In this document: positions 10,701 through 21,649 of the stretch, piece after piece | How the letters are laid out: the number at the start of each line of letters is the position of its first letter | Numbering within the stretch: the stretch's first letter is position 1 | DNA from: Amborella trichopoda | Lineage: Eukaryota > Streptophyta > Magnoliopsida > Amborellales > Amborellaceae | DNA: 64,000 nt | Reading direction: 5' to 3' | Assembly: GCF_000471905.2 (NCBI RefSeq) | Contig: NW_006497083.1 | Location: 1,028,429-1,092,428, forward strand | Position numbers and translations under genes: made by a program | The notes under the pieces: model-generated | Database searches by the model: none | Seen by the model: the letters and a program-made list of their open reading frames with translations, nothing else | What the model was told of the DNA's origin: nothing

Positions 10701-13393
10701 TGCTAAATAGTTAATTGGGTTAAACTCATTAAGGGGATTAGTTTCATTTCACCAAGCTGCCTCCCCAAAAATATCTCATCACCCGAATTGTCCGTAGTTA
10801 GGGTAGGGAACCCTAAACAAGAAAGAGCATTTACTAATTTTACATATCTAGAAGGCATCAACTAAATGACCAGAGTACCCGTACTTGTTTAGGGCACAGT
10901 CAAATTACTAAGCCTTATTTGTCCAAGGTTCCCACAATACTGAACAAAAGCAATTGAGCAAAGATATTCATTGAGGAGGTATTTGTAAAACGTTTCCACA
11001 ATACTGAACAAAAACAATTCGAGCATCTCTGAAGATATTCATTGAGGAGGTAACATGATGAAACGAAAATTAAAAAGTAAAACACCTAATGTCGTTTGGG
11101 ATATTTATATCCCTTTCATAAGTTTCTAAGTCGTTTTGACTAAAGACATTAGTTGGGAAGTGTATACTATAAAACCAATCACTTTTGGTAAAAGGAGATC
11201 ACACTAACCTATAGTAATTGGATGTGAAATCCGGCAGCCTAAAGTGTGTTGCATAGTTCGAGAAACTATATTTTGAATTTTGTCCATAGTCAACAACATA
11301 CCTTAGGCCATCCAATTTTACATCTTCGGTCGATAGTGATTGTGACTTGTATAAAAAGGTAAATGGTCTCATTGTATACATGTCTATTAGTTTTGGAAAA
11401 GTATACAAACAAACCTTTTATTTTTATTATAAGAAGTTATCAATCACTTTTATCCTTTAGATTTCAAATCGGATGGTTGTGAGCATATCATTGACTAGAT
11501 TCAAAGTTCAAAAAAAAATTCTTGAACTTCATAAAACACTGGAAACCATCCAATTTGACATTAATGACTAGGACTAATTGTAAACTCTTTATAAGAAAGA
11601 TAAATAAATCACCCAATTTGACATTAATGACTAGGACTAATTGTAAACTCTTTATAAGAAAGATAAATAAATCACCCAATTTGACATTAATGACTAGGAC
11701 TAATTGTAAACTCTTTATAAGAAAGATAAATGGTCTCTGTTAAATGATATAGAAATATATTCTTTGAGATCCTTTGAGATATATACAAATTTGATCTTTA
11801 TATATTTCCGGAATATTTTTCTTGGGGTATATATGCCTGTCACATATAACAACCACTTGTATATGTATCATGCACACGACAGTTTTCTAAGCATTATCAG
11901 TCTCATGGTATACAATCCCATTAGTTTTTTCCCTTCTCTTCCAAACACTCGTGTTGATTAAGGGAAAATGGTATATTTCTCCTAACTCAACTCGGTTTTT
12001 GTGGGGGAGCATACCAAAGCCATCGATTTACCCTTTAGTATATAAATGTAACCATGAGATCCTACTCTTCCTATTTTTGTTAATTTTTTCTAATTATATC
12101 CCCGATTCAATGTTTTAAATGTCGAAGTGCTTTCTTTTTTGTCTTTTAGTGACTTTTTGACATTTGCGAGGCGATTTGATGTTTAATATATCGAATAACC
12201 CCATTTTTAGGGTGGTCCAAAAACTATACCATCGGATTGCCTTGTATGTTTTGCCCGACGTTGTCTATGAGATAATCCGATGTTACATACATTGGACTGC
12301 TCACCCTTTTTAAGGGTGCCTTTGACACATGGGAGTGTTTGGGAGTGGAAGCGACTCTCCCACAAATTATGGAAGACTGCTCTTCTATCATTTTTTATGG
12401 AATGGATGTCTTCCACAATTGAACTCATTTTAACATTAAAAAATAATTGCGTGGAAAGCAGGCCTTCCACTTACAACTTCTACACCATAATATCTAACAT
12501 GAAAGTGGGACATTTAACTCGCGCATTCAAAAACTCCAACTTATCAAACATGCCCTAATAGTTTTCTAGATTTTAGTGGTGTGAACTTTTTGAAAATCAA
12601 ACTACTTTTTATTTTATTTTTCGTAGTATCTGTGGTTCGATGTTCGAAATCTCGAACCGCTAAAATATAAAAAGCTCTAAAAAAGTAAGTCTCATGTTTT
12701 CAACATCAGAGATCGAACTGCCCTATAAAGAAGGATGAGCAAAAAATGTAGTATGGTCTGATGTTGCAGTTATTGCAATTATCTAACAGGGTGAGTCAAT
12801 AGTTTAGGCATCGAACTGCTACATAAATAAATAAATAAATAAATAAAATGAAGAAAACAAGTGGCTTGAGCATTGGGAAAATTTGAAAAAAAAAAATTAA
12901 AATTAAAATGAAAGGAGTAGGATCTCACAGTAAAATTATCGAATTTATGGACCAAAAGGTAAATTTCGTAATTTTACCCCAGCCATATTTAAAAAATTTG
13001 ACCAAAGGGTAAATTTCGTAATTTTACCCCACCCATACTTAAAAAAACCTTTATGTTTCTTTTTTTCTTTTTCTTTTTTTGACAAGATCAACATGTATCA
13101 ATTCAACTAACTCATGCATATTGGTATCCTTTTTCTGAGAGTTTTAGATATTAAGCAATGGGAGGTACAAAAGCGTGGAACATCGAGCTGTGGTAAATGA
13201 GAAAAGAACGAGAATCTCCATTGCAGTGGGCCACGGCCCTGAGTTGAGCACCATTGTGGCCCCTGCAACTATGCTCATCAGTGGCGGTGAGAAGGCCAAG
13301 TATAGGCCTGTGGTTTATGCAGACTATATGAGGATGCAACAAAGTAGTGTGATTAGGGGAAAGACCCCCTTGGAGTCCCTGCGTATAGACTAA
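7725..13393 (+). CDS. 2-oxoglutarate/Fe(II)-dependent dioxygenase (DOXC type), 4 exons
   Basis: Exons 7725-7970, 8805-9052, 9830-10151 and 13148-13393 join in frame (phases 0, 2, 0) into 353 codons with no internal stop; all introns are GT..AG. The product has an N-terminal DIOX_N domain (about residues 45-155, with I-P-V-I-D-M and G-F-F-R-V-I-N-H-G-V) and a C-terminal 2OG-FeII oxygenase domain. The iron ligands are H228 and D230 (S-A-H-S-D-H-G-G) and H284 (S-V-E-H-R-A); R294 and S296 (T-R-I-S) bind 2-oxoglutarate. N-Y-Y-P-P-C-P (211-217) is the usual motif before the first ligand. Such cytosolic enzymes hydroxylate or desaturate hormones, flavonoids, alkaloids or salicylate. The closest relatives by motif appear to be DMR6/LBO/hyoscyamine-hydroxylase-like enzymes, but the substrate cannot be inferred. 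All catalytic residues are intact, so the gene looks functional. Confidence 0.93.
8060..8229. mobile_element. Small foldback MITE in intron 1
   Basis: GGAAATTTTGTCAAAATATA at the left end is an imperfect inverted match to TGCATTTTGATAAATTTCCC at the right end, enclosing about 130 bases of AT-rich DNA with further inverted matches. The size and non-coding content fit a MITE. No clear target duplication is seen. Confidence 0.45.
8451..8716. mobile_element. MITE with about 45-bp terminal inverted repeats in intron 1
   Basis: The left end GAGTAATTTACGTGTAGACC matches, inverted, the right end GGTCTGTACATAAATCACTC, and the match continues inward for about 45 bases (CCCTAAATT, AAAATACGAAAT against AAAACACGAAAT). 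The centre has poly(T)/poly(A) arms (8544-8555 and 8609-8622) that also pair. The whole 266-bp unit would fold back on itself. Confidence 0.65.
9312..9596 (+). repeat. Dispersed short direct repeats in intron 2
   Basis: The block CTTGAGAAAGTGATTATCCTT (with small changes) occurs three times, near 9313, 9528 and 9572, each followed by a C-run. No terminal structure is visible; local duplication is the simplest explanation. Confidence 0.5.
10930..11052 (+). repeat. Two-copy tandem repeat in intron 3
   Basis: CCACAATACTGAACAAAA...GATATTCATTGAGGAGGTA occurs at about 10931-10982 and again at about 10997-11051, a period of about 66 bases. No coding role is seen. Confidence 0.6.
11550..11732 (+). 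repeat. 63-bp minisatellite, about 2.9 copies, in intron 3
   Basis: The unit beginning CAATTTGACATTAATGACTA starts at 11551, 11614 and 11677, an exact period of 63 bases with copies practically identical. Because 63 is divisible by three it reads as an open 21-residue repeat, but the frame lies inside an intron and has no gene context. A diverged relative of the unit lies at about 11309-11380. Confidence 0.85.
12314..12555. mobile_element. Tourist-like MITE in intron 3, TAA target duplication
   Basis: The 242-bp unit is flanked by TAA on both sides (12311-12313 and 12556-12558), the 3-bp duplication typical of PIF/Harbinger. The right terminus, inverted, reads GGGCATGTTTGATAAGTTGG; the left reads GGGTGCCTTTGACACATGGG. 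The right terminus closely resembles the left end of the Harbinger element at 31434 (GGGGCGTGTTTGATAACTGG). Confidence 0.62.
12950..13047 (+). repeat. 50-bp tandem duplication in intron 3
   Basis: GACCAAAAGGTAAATTTCGT begins at 12950 and recurs at 13000 as GACCAAAGGGTAAATTTCGT, each followed by AATTTTACCCCA and an A-run. It lies about 100 bases before the last-exon acceptor. Confidence 0.8.
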
Positions 13394-14411
13394 GGTATCA
13401 TAATCTTCTTTATTGATTGAGTTTATTATTTTTAGTTCAAATGCTGGAGAAAAAACTATTGCATTTTACATGTACTGATATTAGCCAAACCTTCATATTG
13501 TTTTTGTTTACTTTGTTTTGCTTGCTAATCGCGTTGTCATGGTGTAAGTCAAGGAGTCCATTCATGACTTCACTATTTTTCTTTCTTGATTGGTGCCTCT
13601 TTTTCATGCTAAGTTTGAGGCTCAAAGGGATCAATGACTCAACAAAACTGCCATTGGATTTTGTGTATATCTCACTTTTTAAAAGGATTACCTTATGAGA
13701 CCATTATCTTTGGTACAAGAAGGTTACAATTGGATGTGAAATTCACTAGATAAAAGTGCGTCTCAACATTCAAGAAATATTATTTAGATTTTGTGCCTAA
13801 ACAATGACATATCCTCAATGACCCGATTTTGAATCTAGCCGTCAATGATGGTTGTAACCCTGTTTCTCAAAATTAAATAGTTTCATAATATGCATTTCCC
13901 TTTCAAAAAGAGATACATAACTTCCTCACCCAATGGCATTAGGTGATCAATAATTGTGAAATTTTATTGAATTTCTTACCATTAGGGATGAGTTTTAGGT
14001 TACTCCTCTTAGTATAGAGAGGTCAGGTGATGTATAAAGTAAATTTATTGGAAAAGTTCTTGAAAATTAGAAAAATTAAATATCTATTTGATTTCGGCAA
14101 GGGTACATTACGATTTTGAGATAAGCATATGTCTAATAAATATTGAAATAAAGATTTTAATGAAAAAAACGAGTTTTGATTTACTTTTGTGGTCACATTC
14201 TTCCATATCCAATACTCTATTTTCTACTTTCCTGCTCAAATTGCAGACTTGGGTAGAAATTCAATATGGTAGCGACACTACATTTTCCATATTGTAAATC
14301 ATCTAAGGATTGAGCGTACCGCCAGGTAGTCAAGGTGGTAAAGTGCTATAATGTGACGTCTTAAGTTCTTTCTTATGGTAGGTAGGAGAATTGTTCCGAG
14401 TTGAATTACCT

Positions 14412-14458
<47 letters not shown>

Positions 14459-15600
14459 TCATCAAAAGAAATGTAGCAAGGAAAAATGACTAATAAAAAA
14501 AACAGCAAATTACAAGGTATGCCAAAATCATATTCTTTTTTGGCTTAAAAAACTCCTAAAATGGGGGTACCGATAGTTTTAAGCGGTAATATCCACGAGA
14601 ATAAAGAATAAAGATTTTAGGTGAAAAAGAACATCGAATATTAAGTGGTCCTAGTTCTTTATAAGGGATGATATACTATGAAACATATCGTGGTTATGAG
14701 GAGGTTACCATTATTCTTAAGCCATCACACATCAAGGGCCAACATTTATCTTTGTTATAAAGAGATCACAATTACTCTTAGCTATTAGATGTCACATAAG
14801 GTACATGACTAACTATGGTGAAAACGGATGTAAATCAATCCCAAATTAATCCTCCAGATAGCTCCCAATATCCTAAAGATACCCCCAAGTTTTAGTTCAA
14901 AATAATACCGAACAGAGAAGATAGAGTCGAAATAATGTATGAACTACTATACATGAGCTGTGGAGCATTGTAAAAAGGCTAAAATTACAAAGGGGCCCTC
15001 AGAAATCGACCTCTTACATGCCTATGATTCTAGGGAAGGTTTTCAACGTGACTCCACCCTTATATATATAGTATATAAGACCTCTAGTCTCAGCCATCAA
15101 ATCTGAGTAGAAGACTAAGATGACTTAAGTCACAATGTCACAAATTGGTTTTTAACCATTGGATTTTGATCGTACGGCTCAGAATTTTTTATTTTTTATT
15201 TTAAATATATAAATAATTTTAAAACAAAATTTGGGGCATACCCCTGAAAACTTTGGACGCATTTTAGTCATTTATGGAAAATATTTGTTTTATTTTCTTT
15301 TCAGTTTCACTCTAATTTAATGATGGGACACCAAAAATTTCAACCAAAAATATTTTATAGAAAAAAAATGAAAAATGAAACAGTATGTGGCATGACATTG
15401 GGGTATGAACAATCACATATAACTTATATGTTGTTGGGGTCTCATATAAACATTTTCCATGATTGTAATAGATGAAATTAGAGGCTGTGAAAAGGAGGTT
15501 ATTTGGGTCCACTTTCTGAAAGATCAAGATCAAGGGTGTAGCACACGATAGGAAGTTAATTCCTGTATATAGCAAAAATGGCGGTAAATGCGGCACAATA
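13394..15600. other. Intergenic 3' flank, no gene recognised
   Basis: AT-rich DNA after the dioxygenase stop. It includes its presumed 3' UTR and a TA dinucleotide run (14416-14452). The open frames are short and without recognisable domains. Confidence 0.55.
14416..14452. repeat. (TA)n microsatellite
   Basis: About 18 uninterrupted TA dinucleotides. Confidence 0.9.
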
Positions 15601-18040
15601 GCAATATTTCAACCCTCGATTACTTCTAGATCTAAGGTTGATCGATCCGAGGCTCGGATAAGCTTTCTGTTAAGGGCCTTGGTGGGTAAAAATCTATGGA
15701 AAAGAAGGTCGTTCTCCATGTAATGCAAATCTCATGAACATCAACCTCTTATTGGTTTTCAGTGATCTCTCTTAATCCGATAGATGAGGATCCGGGAATG
15801 GAGTTGGAGTCATAGCTTGAAGATATTTTCGATGGTCTACGAGAAGCTACGATCAAGACACGGATCGAAGGCTGGTTTTCTTTTTTTTTTTAAGGCGAAC
15901 TTGTGCCGTAAATTAAAACATGACTGATTTTGCAAGTTCGATGGCCCGTAGGTCAACCGCCAAGGGGAATTCTTGAGCCAAAGAGATCGTAGGATTGGTG
16001 CCCATCTTTTTCCAATGATAGAACGTCAAGATTCCAGCGAGAACCCGACCAAAAAAATGAAGAAAAAGTGTATGGAAAAGGACATTTTTGCTTATTATTT
16101 ATTCCAAACATGCATAAGGGCTCGGACCTCTCTTGATTCCCAGAGTTTTTACATGAAATTTGTTGTGAAACGACAAGGGTTGGCAGAGCTTCAATTTTTT
16201 TGCCGACACCAGATCGCCTATTTTGGCCCCAAATGATGAAGAACGAAAGCCCCATTTTATAAGCATGGGTTGAAGGAAGCTTTCTATGGACTTGGAATGA
16301 TTTTGCACTTGTCGACCCAGATTTTATCACTTATACTTTTAGACAAGACACAAAGCTGATTTTCCACCAACTTTTCATCCACGAAATTAATAATCGACCG
16401 TACTTTGAAACCCTTTGCGGGTCTGTTTACATGCAGATCTGAGAAGGTCTTCGATGATAAACCCTCACATTTGTGCCAAACAGATAAAAATTAATTGATC
16501 GATATAGAGGAGGGGCCCGTTAAGTTATGAACCCAAAATTGATATAAATCTAATTAGATCTTTTTAAGTCAACTGGGAGCGTCAGCTTATTTCTCAGACC
16601 AAATACATCGTTAAAAGTAGAAAATCTTAAGAAATAAATCATGACAAGAAGGAAATTAATGAAAAAACAAAAGAAATGATAGATTATTTACTTAGGATCC
16701 TAAACTTGGAGCTTCGGGTTCGGATCAGACCGCTCTTACACACACCTCTTTTTTTTAATTTTTTTTGCCAAAAAATTAATTTATGAAGCATATGGGCTAC
16801 TGGAAAATTGTAGGAATTAGGGTTTTATTTCCTAGATCTGGATTTATAATTCTTAAAGGATTCTAGGGTTTTTATGGTAGGAAAAATTAGGCTTTCTAAC
16901 CTAGGTTTTCTAATTATTTTTCTAAGCTATTTCCTTATTTTCTAAGACATTTTTCTTAAGGTATTGGGGATTTTTGTATTTTTAGGAATTCCTTGGAATT
17001 TTTGGGATTCTTTTCTGGGTTTTTTTCCAAAAAAAAAATTAGGAATTTTTTTATTTTAAGGATTTTTCTAGGGTTTAAAGGGATTTATATAGACTAGGGC
17101 TAGGGACTCCGCTGATAATTTTTATTTTTGGTTTTTAATTATCTAAATAATTAACCTAATTATCCTAGAGAAACTTCGGCCAAAAAAAATGCTTATCTAG
17201 TTAGAGAAAACCGACCTTAAAATCTTACCGGGCACTTTCCAAAAGCATCTGGAGCATTCTAGGCCCATTGGGGCTGCACGAAAAGTCGCATCTTGTGGGC
17301 CATCGTGCAGGTCTTTGCAAGATATGATATGGCTTGCGTTGGAGGAACCCATTTGAAATTTTATTTGAGCAAATCTATACAAGCCATAACTTTTACACAA
17401 TTTATCGAATTTGAGAGATTTTTAGACCATTGAAAAGCTCTTATTCTCCCATATAATCTAGGCTAGTGTTTTGATCAAATTTGGGAAAATTTTAAAAAGT
17501 CACCCTAGGGCTTAAGTGTACTACAGATCACTAGGCTTAATGTGGTTCCTACGGCTCAAAACACAGGTATATGAGAATCTTGTTAGCCAAAATTTCGAGG
17601 TAGGTGCCTATATGGTGATCACCCCATTTTCAAAGGAGGGAGTTCATTTGTCAAGGTTGGAGTTTATTTGTATGGTTTAGGATGTAGAGAATTCTAGAGA
17701 GAAAAAAAGTCCCTCTAGAGAGAGAAAAATCTTGTCCTAGAGCCTAGAGAGAGATATTAACCTAGAGAAAGAAAGTAAGCTAGAGAGAAAAATCCTAGCT
17801 TTACTCTAGGCTCCCTAAGTTTTAGAGAAATCCTCCATCCTGTCAAAGCTCAAGCAAGACACATCTCTAACCTAACCCGAAGCTAGCAAGAGAAAGAGCA
17901 TCGAGGCATCCAAAGAGATTCCAAATCCACCAAATTACAGGCATTTCCTTTGCTTACATAAAAGATATAATGTGTTCGTTTGATTTTAGAGTTAGTTGTG
18001 TATAAATATTGTGGTATACACGCACAAAAATTGGCACACT
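15600..18040 (+). repeat. Unclassified repeat region X1
   Basis: This non-coding stretch shares ordered blocks with 29390-30420: A-C-T-G-G-G-A-G-C-G-T-C-A-G near 16570 (CACTGGCAGCGCCAG near 29530), GAGCTTCGGGTTCGGATCAG at about 16711 (GAGTTTCGGGCTTGGATCAG at about 29691) followed by CCGCTCTT, and a later block with TTAGCCAAAATTTC near 17583 (30358). The spacing is similar, so both are diverged copies of one element, possibly the non-coding part of an LTR retrotransposon. The part at 17690-17800 is rich in CTAGAGAGAG. No protein domain is recognisable. Confidence 0.45.
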
Positions 18041-18044
18041 AGAT

Positions 18045-18542
18045 GTTATCCTTTTTATAAAGGAACGTTTTGAGAAGAAGTGGTTAGCAGGTTTAAAAAT
18101 TCAACTTACAATGCTTTAATCCCTAAGATGACTGATATGGAGAGTTTGCACCATGTCTAATCAGCCTGCTAACAAGTTTATTAAAGATTATAGTAAAGAT
18201 CTAGGCCTTGAGTTTGAAGCTAGTGCTTTCCAAGGTGAAAAGTGGAACTCAATTAGACGTCGTTCGAGATAAACTTATCATGGAACATATTTTGATTGCT
18301 CAGAAATGTATTGATCTATGAAGTTGTCCAAAATACTGTGTATTCTACATAAGCTGCGAGAATGCTTACAAAAAAAAGTGGGTTTTGGAATTAAATGGTG
18401 GAACGGATAAAGGGATGTTTGTCTACTGCTGACTTCTCTATTTCGATTAATTGTAACCATAAGTGTTCTCTCAAAGCTAATGAAGGTGTTAGACAAGGAG
18501 ATCCATTATGCTACTTTTATTCACACTAATGGCAGAAGTATT
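18045..18542 (+). pseudogene. L1-like LINE I, reverse transcriptase part
   Basis: Broken plus-strand frames read as a plant non-LTR reverse transcriptase: A-L-I-P-K-M near 18110, L-I-M-E-H-I-L-I-A-Q-K-C-I-D at about 18270-18315, M/V-G-F-G-I-K-W near 18378, S-I-N-C-N-H near 18445, and G-V-R-Q-G-D-P-L at about 18486-18510. Stops and small indels are frequent, so this is an old copy. It is cut at 18542 by copia B and continues at 26315. Confidence 0.82.
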
Positions 18543-20212
18543 TGTTGGGTTTATGTGGCTTTTAAAGGCCTTATGCGTGTGTATTGAAATACTTTTATTA
18601 TAGTGAAACATAAATTCAGTGGGAGTGTGGTCCCTCGAAGACTATACTAAGCAAATAATGTTTGCTTATACCAGACTGTGCTTATCGATCTAGGTCAGTC
18701 GGTTGAAAAACCCAAGGTACCTGGGCATAAAGAATTAACCGTTGAGGGTTTTGGATTAGCCCTTGATGAGGTCGGAGCTTATGCCTAAATGAGTGAATCA
18801 AGGGACTATGTGATTCTTGTATGTAATAGTAGGCCTAATGAGACGGGGGCCAAAACCTCATCCATGTTCCATCACACGGTATACATATTGATAGATCATT
18901 TGGGAAAGTTAGATATTCACATTGGGTGAAGCTTATGCATGTGCAAGAGATATCCCTCTACGCTATAGAGTTGTGGTCGCATCAGGTCGTGGTGAACTCG
19001 ACTCGTCTCTAAGAGAGGACCTGTAATCCACAGACTGGGATTGTGACCCCTTGATTCGTCGACCTACCTTTGGTGACCCGCTAATGAGCCCCTGCTTTGA
19101 CTGTGGGTCATGGGAAACACTGAGTCGATTCGATAAAGCTAATGTGGTCTGTAGTCAACAGTTGAAAGTAAAGTACCCCACAATTACAGATTGAATTCTT
19201 AAAACCATATGGATCTTTTTTCCATCATATTAATTTAATTGTGTTTATTTGATTATTGGAAATTTTATGAATCTCTCAATATTTTAATTATGATTTTTGG
19301 ACTTATAAAAATACAGTTATTATTTTTACAAAGTTGTAAAAATTCAAATATATATTAATTCGTTTTATTTAATTTTTTTTATGGAATGCATGATACTTAT
19401 TTTATTTAAATATATTGATGGGAAAATGGTTTAAGGAAATAAGGATAATGGTCCAAGCACCTTCCATAATGTTGATTCCATCTATGGAATTGATGGCTCA
19501 GATCTCTCACCCCACAAATCACCTTAATCAACGATCTAGATTCAATCTCATGAAAGATGCAAACTATGGAAAAACCTTAAGAAACCCTAAACCTAAATAT
19601 CCATTATAAATAGGGGTGCTCTCCTTCTAATCTCTACTCACAACGTCTCTCTCTCTTCTCTCTCTCACCTCTCTCTCTCCTAGAGGGGAACGCCCCACTC
19701 TCTCTCCTCCATATTTCTCTCTCTAAAACCTTAGGTAGTACTTTCTCTCCTCTCTAGACCTAGGTTAATTTTAACGGTTAAAAGAATTAGAGGGGGGCTT
19801 AAGTTAATTTTGGAGGCTATGGTTTAGTAGAGATTTTAAGGGGTGGTTACCTAGTTTGGCCGAAATCAGCTATCCCGGTTCGATATTGAAGCTAAACCAC
19901 AGATCCCGCGCTATTGGATGTGGTGACTCGGTGTGGCGTGTAAAAAGCCCGGTTGAGGTAATCTCTGGAGTCTTTTCTTTTATTTGTTTGTTCTTTATTT
20001 TATATTCTTAAGCACAGTATTAGGTTGTATGAATGGCATCAAGTAGTTGAGATTTATTTTATTGATATGTTATTTATTTTTATGATTCCTATTGTTTGTA
20101 ATAAGACTATTTGTGAGTGATTTTGTTGCCAAAATTATAAGGGGTGATTATTATTATTAAAAAAAAGAAAATTGTATTTTTTCGACAAAAGATTACATAG
20201 GTATTTCTTTCA
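18543..20212 (+). repeat. 5' LTR of copia B (1.67 kb)
   Basis: It starts TGTTGGGTTTATGTGGC and ends ..TTTCTTTCA, directly before the primer-binding site. Relative to the 3' LTR it lacks about 230 bases around 19375, where the 3' copy has a GGGGGCCC-containing block. Confidence 0.92.
19603..19615 (+). promoter_or_regulatory. TATA box of copia B 5' LTR
   Basis: ATTATAAATAGGG, followed by a CT-rich leader (CTCTCTCTCTTCTC). It is shared with the other LTRs of the family. Confidence 0.65.
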
Positions 20213-20224
20213 TTGGTATTAGAG
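20213..20224 (+). other. Copia B primer-binding site
   Basis: TTGGTATTAGAG directly follows the LTR end. It matches the initiator tRNA-Met complement except for one transition (TGGTATCAGAG). Confidence 0.85.
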
Positions 20225-20284
20225 TAAGTTTTACTTGATTGCCATTAGGAGTATTTTCTTATTAATGCTTGAGAATAGAAATAT

Positions 20285-21078
20285 ATGGCTACTCGAACCT
20301 TCTTCTCAGAGATCCTGAAAACCGAAAGATTTGATGGGACCAATTTTGTCTCATGGATAAGAAAAATGAAATTTGTGCTCTATGAGGAAACTTGCATGAG
20401 ATACTCTTTGAAGACCGATCTCGTCGTCCAATTGACGACTCATCTCAAGTCATTAAAGATAAGTACGTCAATTGACAGAGGAGGAATCTAAGATGCAAAA
20501 ATATTCTTTTATTTGTCATGATTGACTCATATGCTTCTGAGTATGAGTCAATCTATACTGCAAGAGAACTTTATGATAAACTTGAGAGAGAGTATGTTGA
20601 ACCCTCTCTTATGAAGCAAACCATGACAATGAGAAGGTATAATGAATTAAAGATGGCAGAAGGTACTAAGTTTGCAGATCATGTGCACGTATTTCCTAGA
20701 CTAGACAGAGAGCTAGAAGATACAAGCATGAAACCTAATGAACCTATGCGAGTGGTTCATCTTATGAATTCACTTCCTAATTCGGAGACCTTCATATCTT
20801 CCATCTCAGGCAGAAAGAAAGCACCAAAACTGAAGGAGCTCATCACTACAATCAAAGTAAAAGAGGAGAGAAAAAGTTCAAGACAACTACTGATAACAAT
20901 TCCAATGGAAGCCATGCATATGGTAAAATCTCCACCTTCTTTTAAATTTAAGAAGGGAAAGGGAATAAATAATTTTGGAAAGAAAAGATATTGCAAAAAA
21001 AGAGATTTTAGAAATAAGGGAGCAAAGAGAGAGACTCGAACTTGTTTTATTTGCAAAAAGGTGGGCCATGCTAGCTGA
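20285..21078 (+). pseudogene. Copia B gag, broken
   Basis: The ATG at 20285 opens M-A-T-R-T-F-F-S-E-I-L-K. A frame break occurs around 20400-20490. The second part (20518-21078) holds the helical gag region and a basic tail (K-K-R-Y-C-K-K-R). The zinc knuckle begins correctly, C-F-I-C-K-K-V-G-H, but runs into a stop (A-S-stop) before the last Cys, because the sequence at 21067-21086 repeats one found at 21113-21132 (ATGCTAGC.GACCCTAAGG). Copia A keeps the complete knuckle end (GH..NSC), so copia B suffered a local rearrangement. Confidence 0.85.
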
Positions 21079-21649
21079 CCCTAAGGGATTGGCATGTGTG
21101 TTTTTCGAGTCCATGCTAGCAGACCCTAAGGGAGCTTCTTGGTGTCTTGACTCGGGGGCTACAGCCCATGTCACAAACATCAAGAAAGATTATTGTTCTT
21201 TCACTCCCATGGCGCCAGGACAGCAACATATTTATATGGGAGGAAATCAGAAGACTGATGTACTTGAAGTTGGAGATTTTGAGCTGAAACTGAAAAGTGG
21301 GAGCATCGTGATCGTAAAGCAAGCACTTTATGCTCCTGATATGAGGAAATGCTTGGTTTCGGTTCATAAGATGTCTATGACCGGATTTATAACCACTTTC
21401 ATTGGGGAGAAAGTGGTGGTCAAGAAGGGGAAAGATGTGATCATGACTGGACGACTTATAGGCGGGCTATTTACTATTGAAATAAAAGTGAACGTTGCTT
21501 ATGTCTCGTCCCCTAATGAATTAGATGCTACCCTATGTCATATGAGGTTAGGACACATTAATATCAAACGAATAGAAAGATTAAAAAGGGACGGGATTCT
21601 TCAAATTTATAAGGGAGATTTATCGAAAGTGTGCGAGTCTTGTATATAA
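20975..21649 (+). pseudogene. Copia B protease and pre-integrase region
   Basis: An open frame of about 190 meaningful codons. The aspartic protease signature W-C-L-D-S-G-A-T lies at about 21140-21165, with the Asp-Ser-Gly triad intact. The GAG-pre-integrase zinc motif L-C-H-M-R-L-G-H-I-N ... C-E-S-C is complete at about 21533-21645. This is the best preserved part of copia B. The first 30-odd codons are a shadow of gag in another frame. Confidence 0.85.

Noticed and set aside
11488-11743. Repeat protein of 21-residue units in both strands of the 63-bp minisatellite
   Set aside because: The period divisible by three keeps frames open by itself; it lies in an intron of an intact gene.
14316-14410. 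tRNA-derived SINE ending in a TA run
   Set aside because: Phrases such as GGTAGTCAAGGTGGTAAAGTG hint at a SINE, but clear A and B boxes and flanking duplications are missing.
15953-16330. 125-codon minus-strand frame in region X1
   Set aside because: No domain, no supporting splice or promoter signal, and it sits in a repeated non-coding region.
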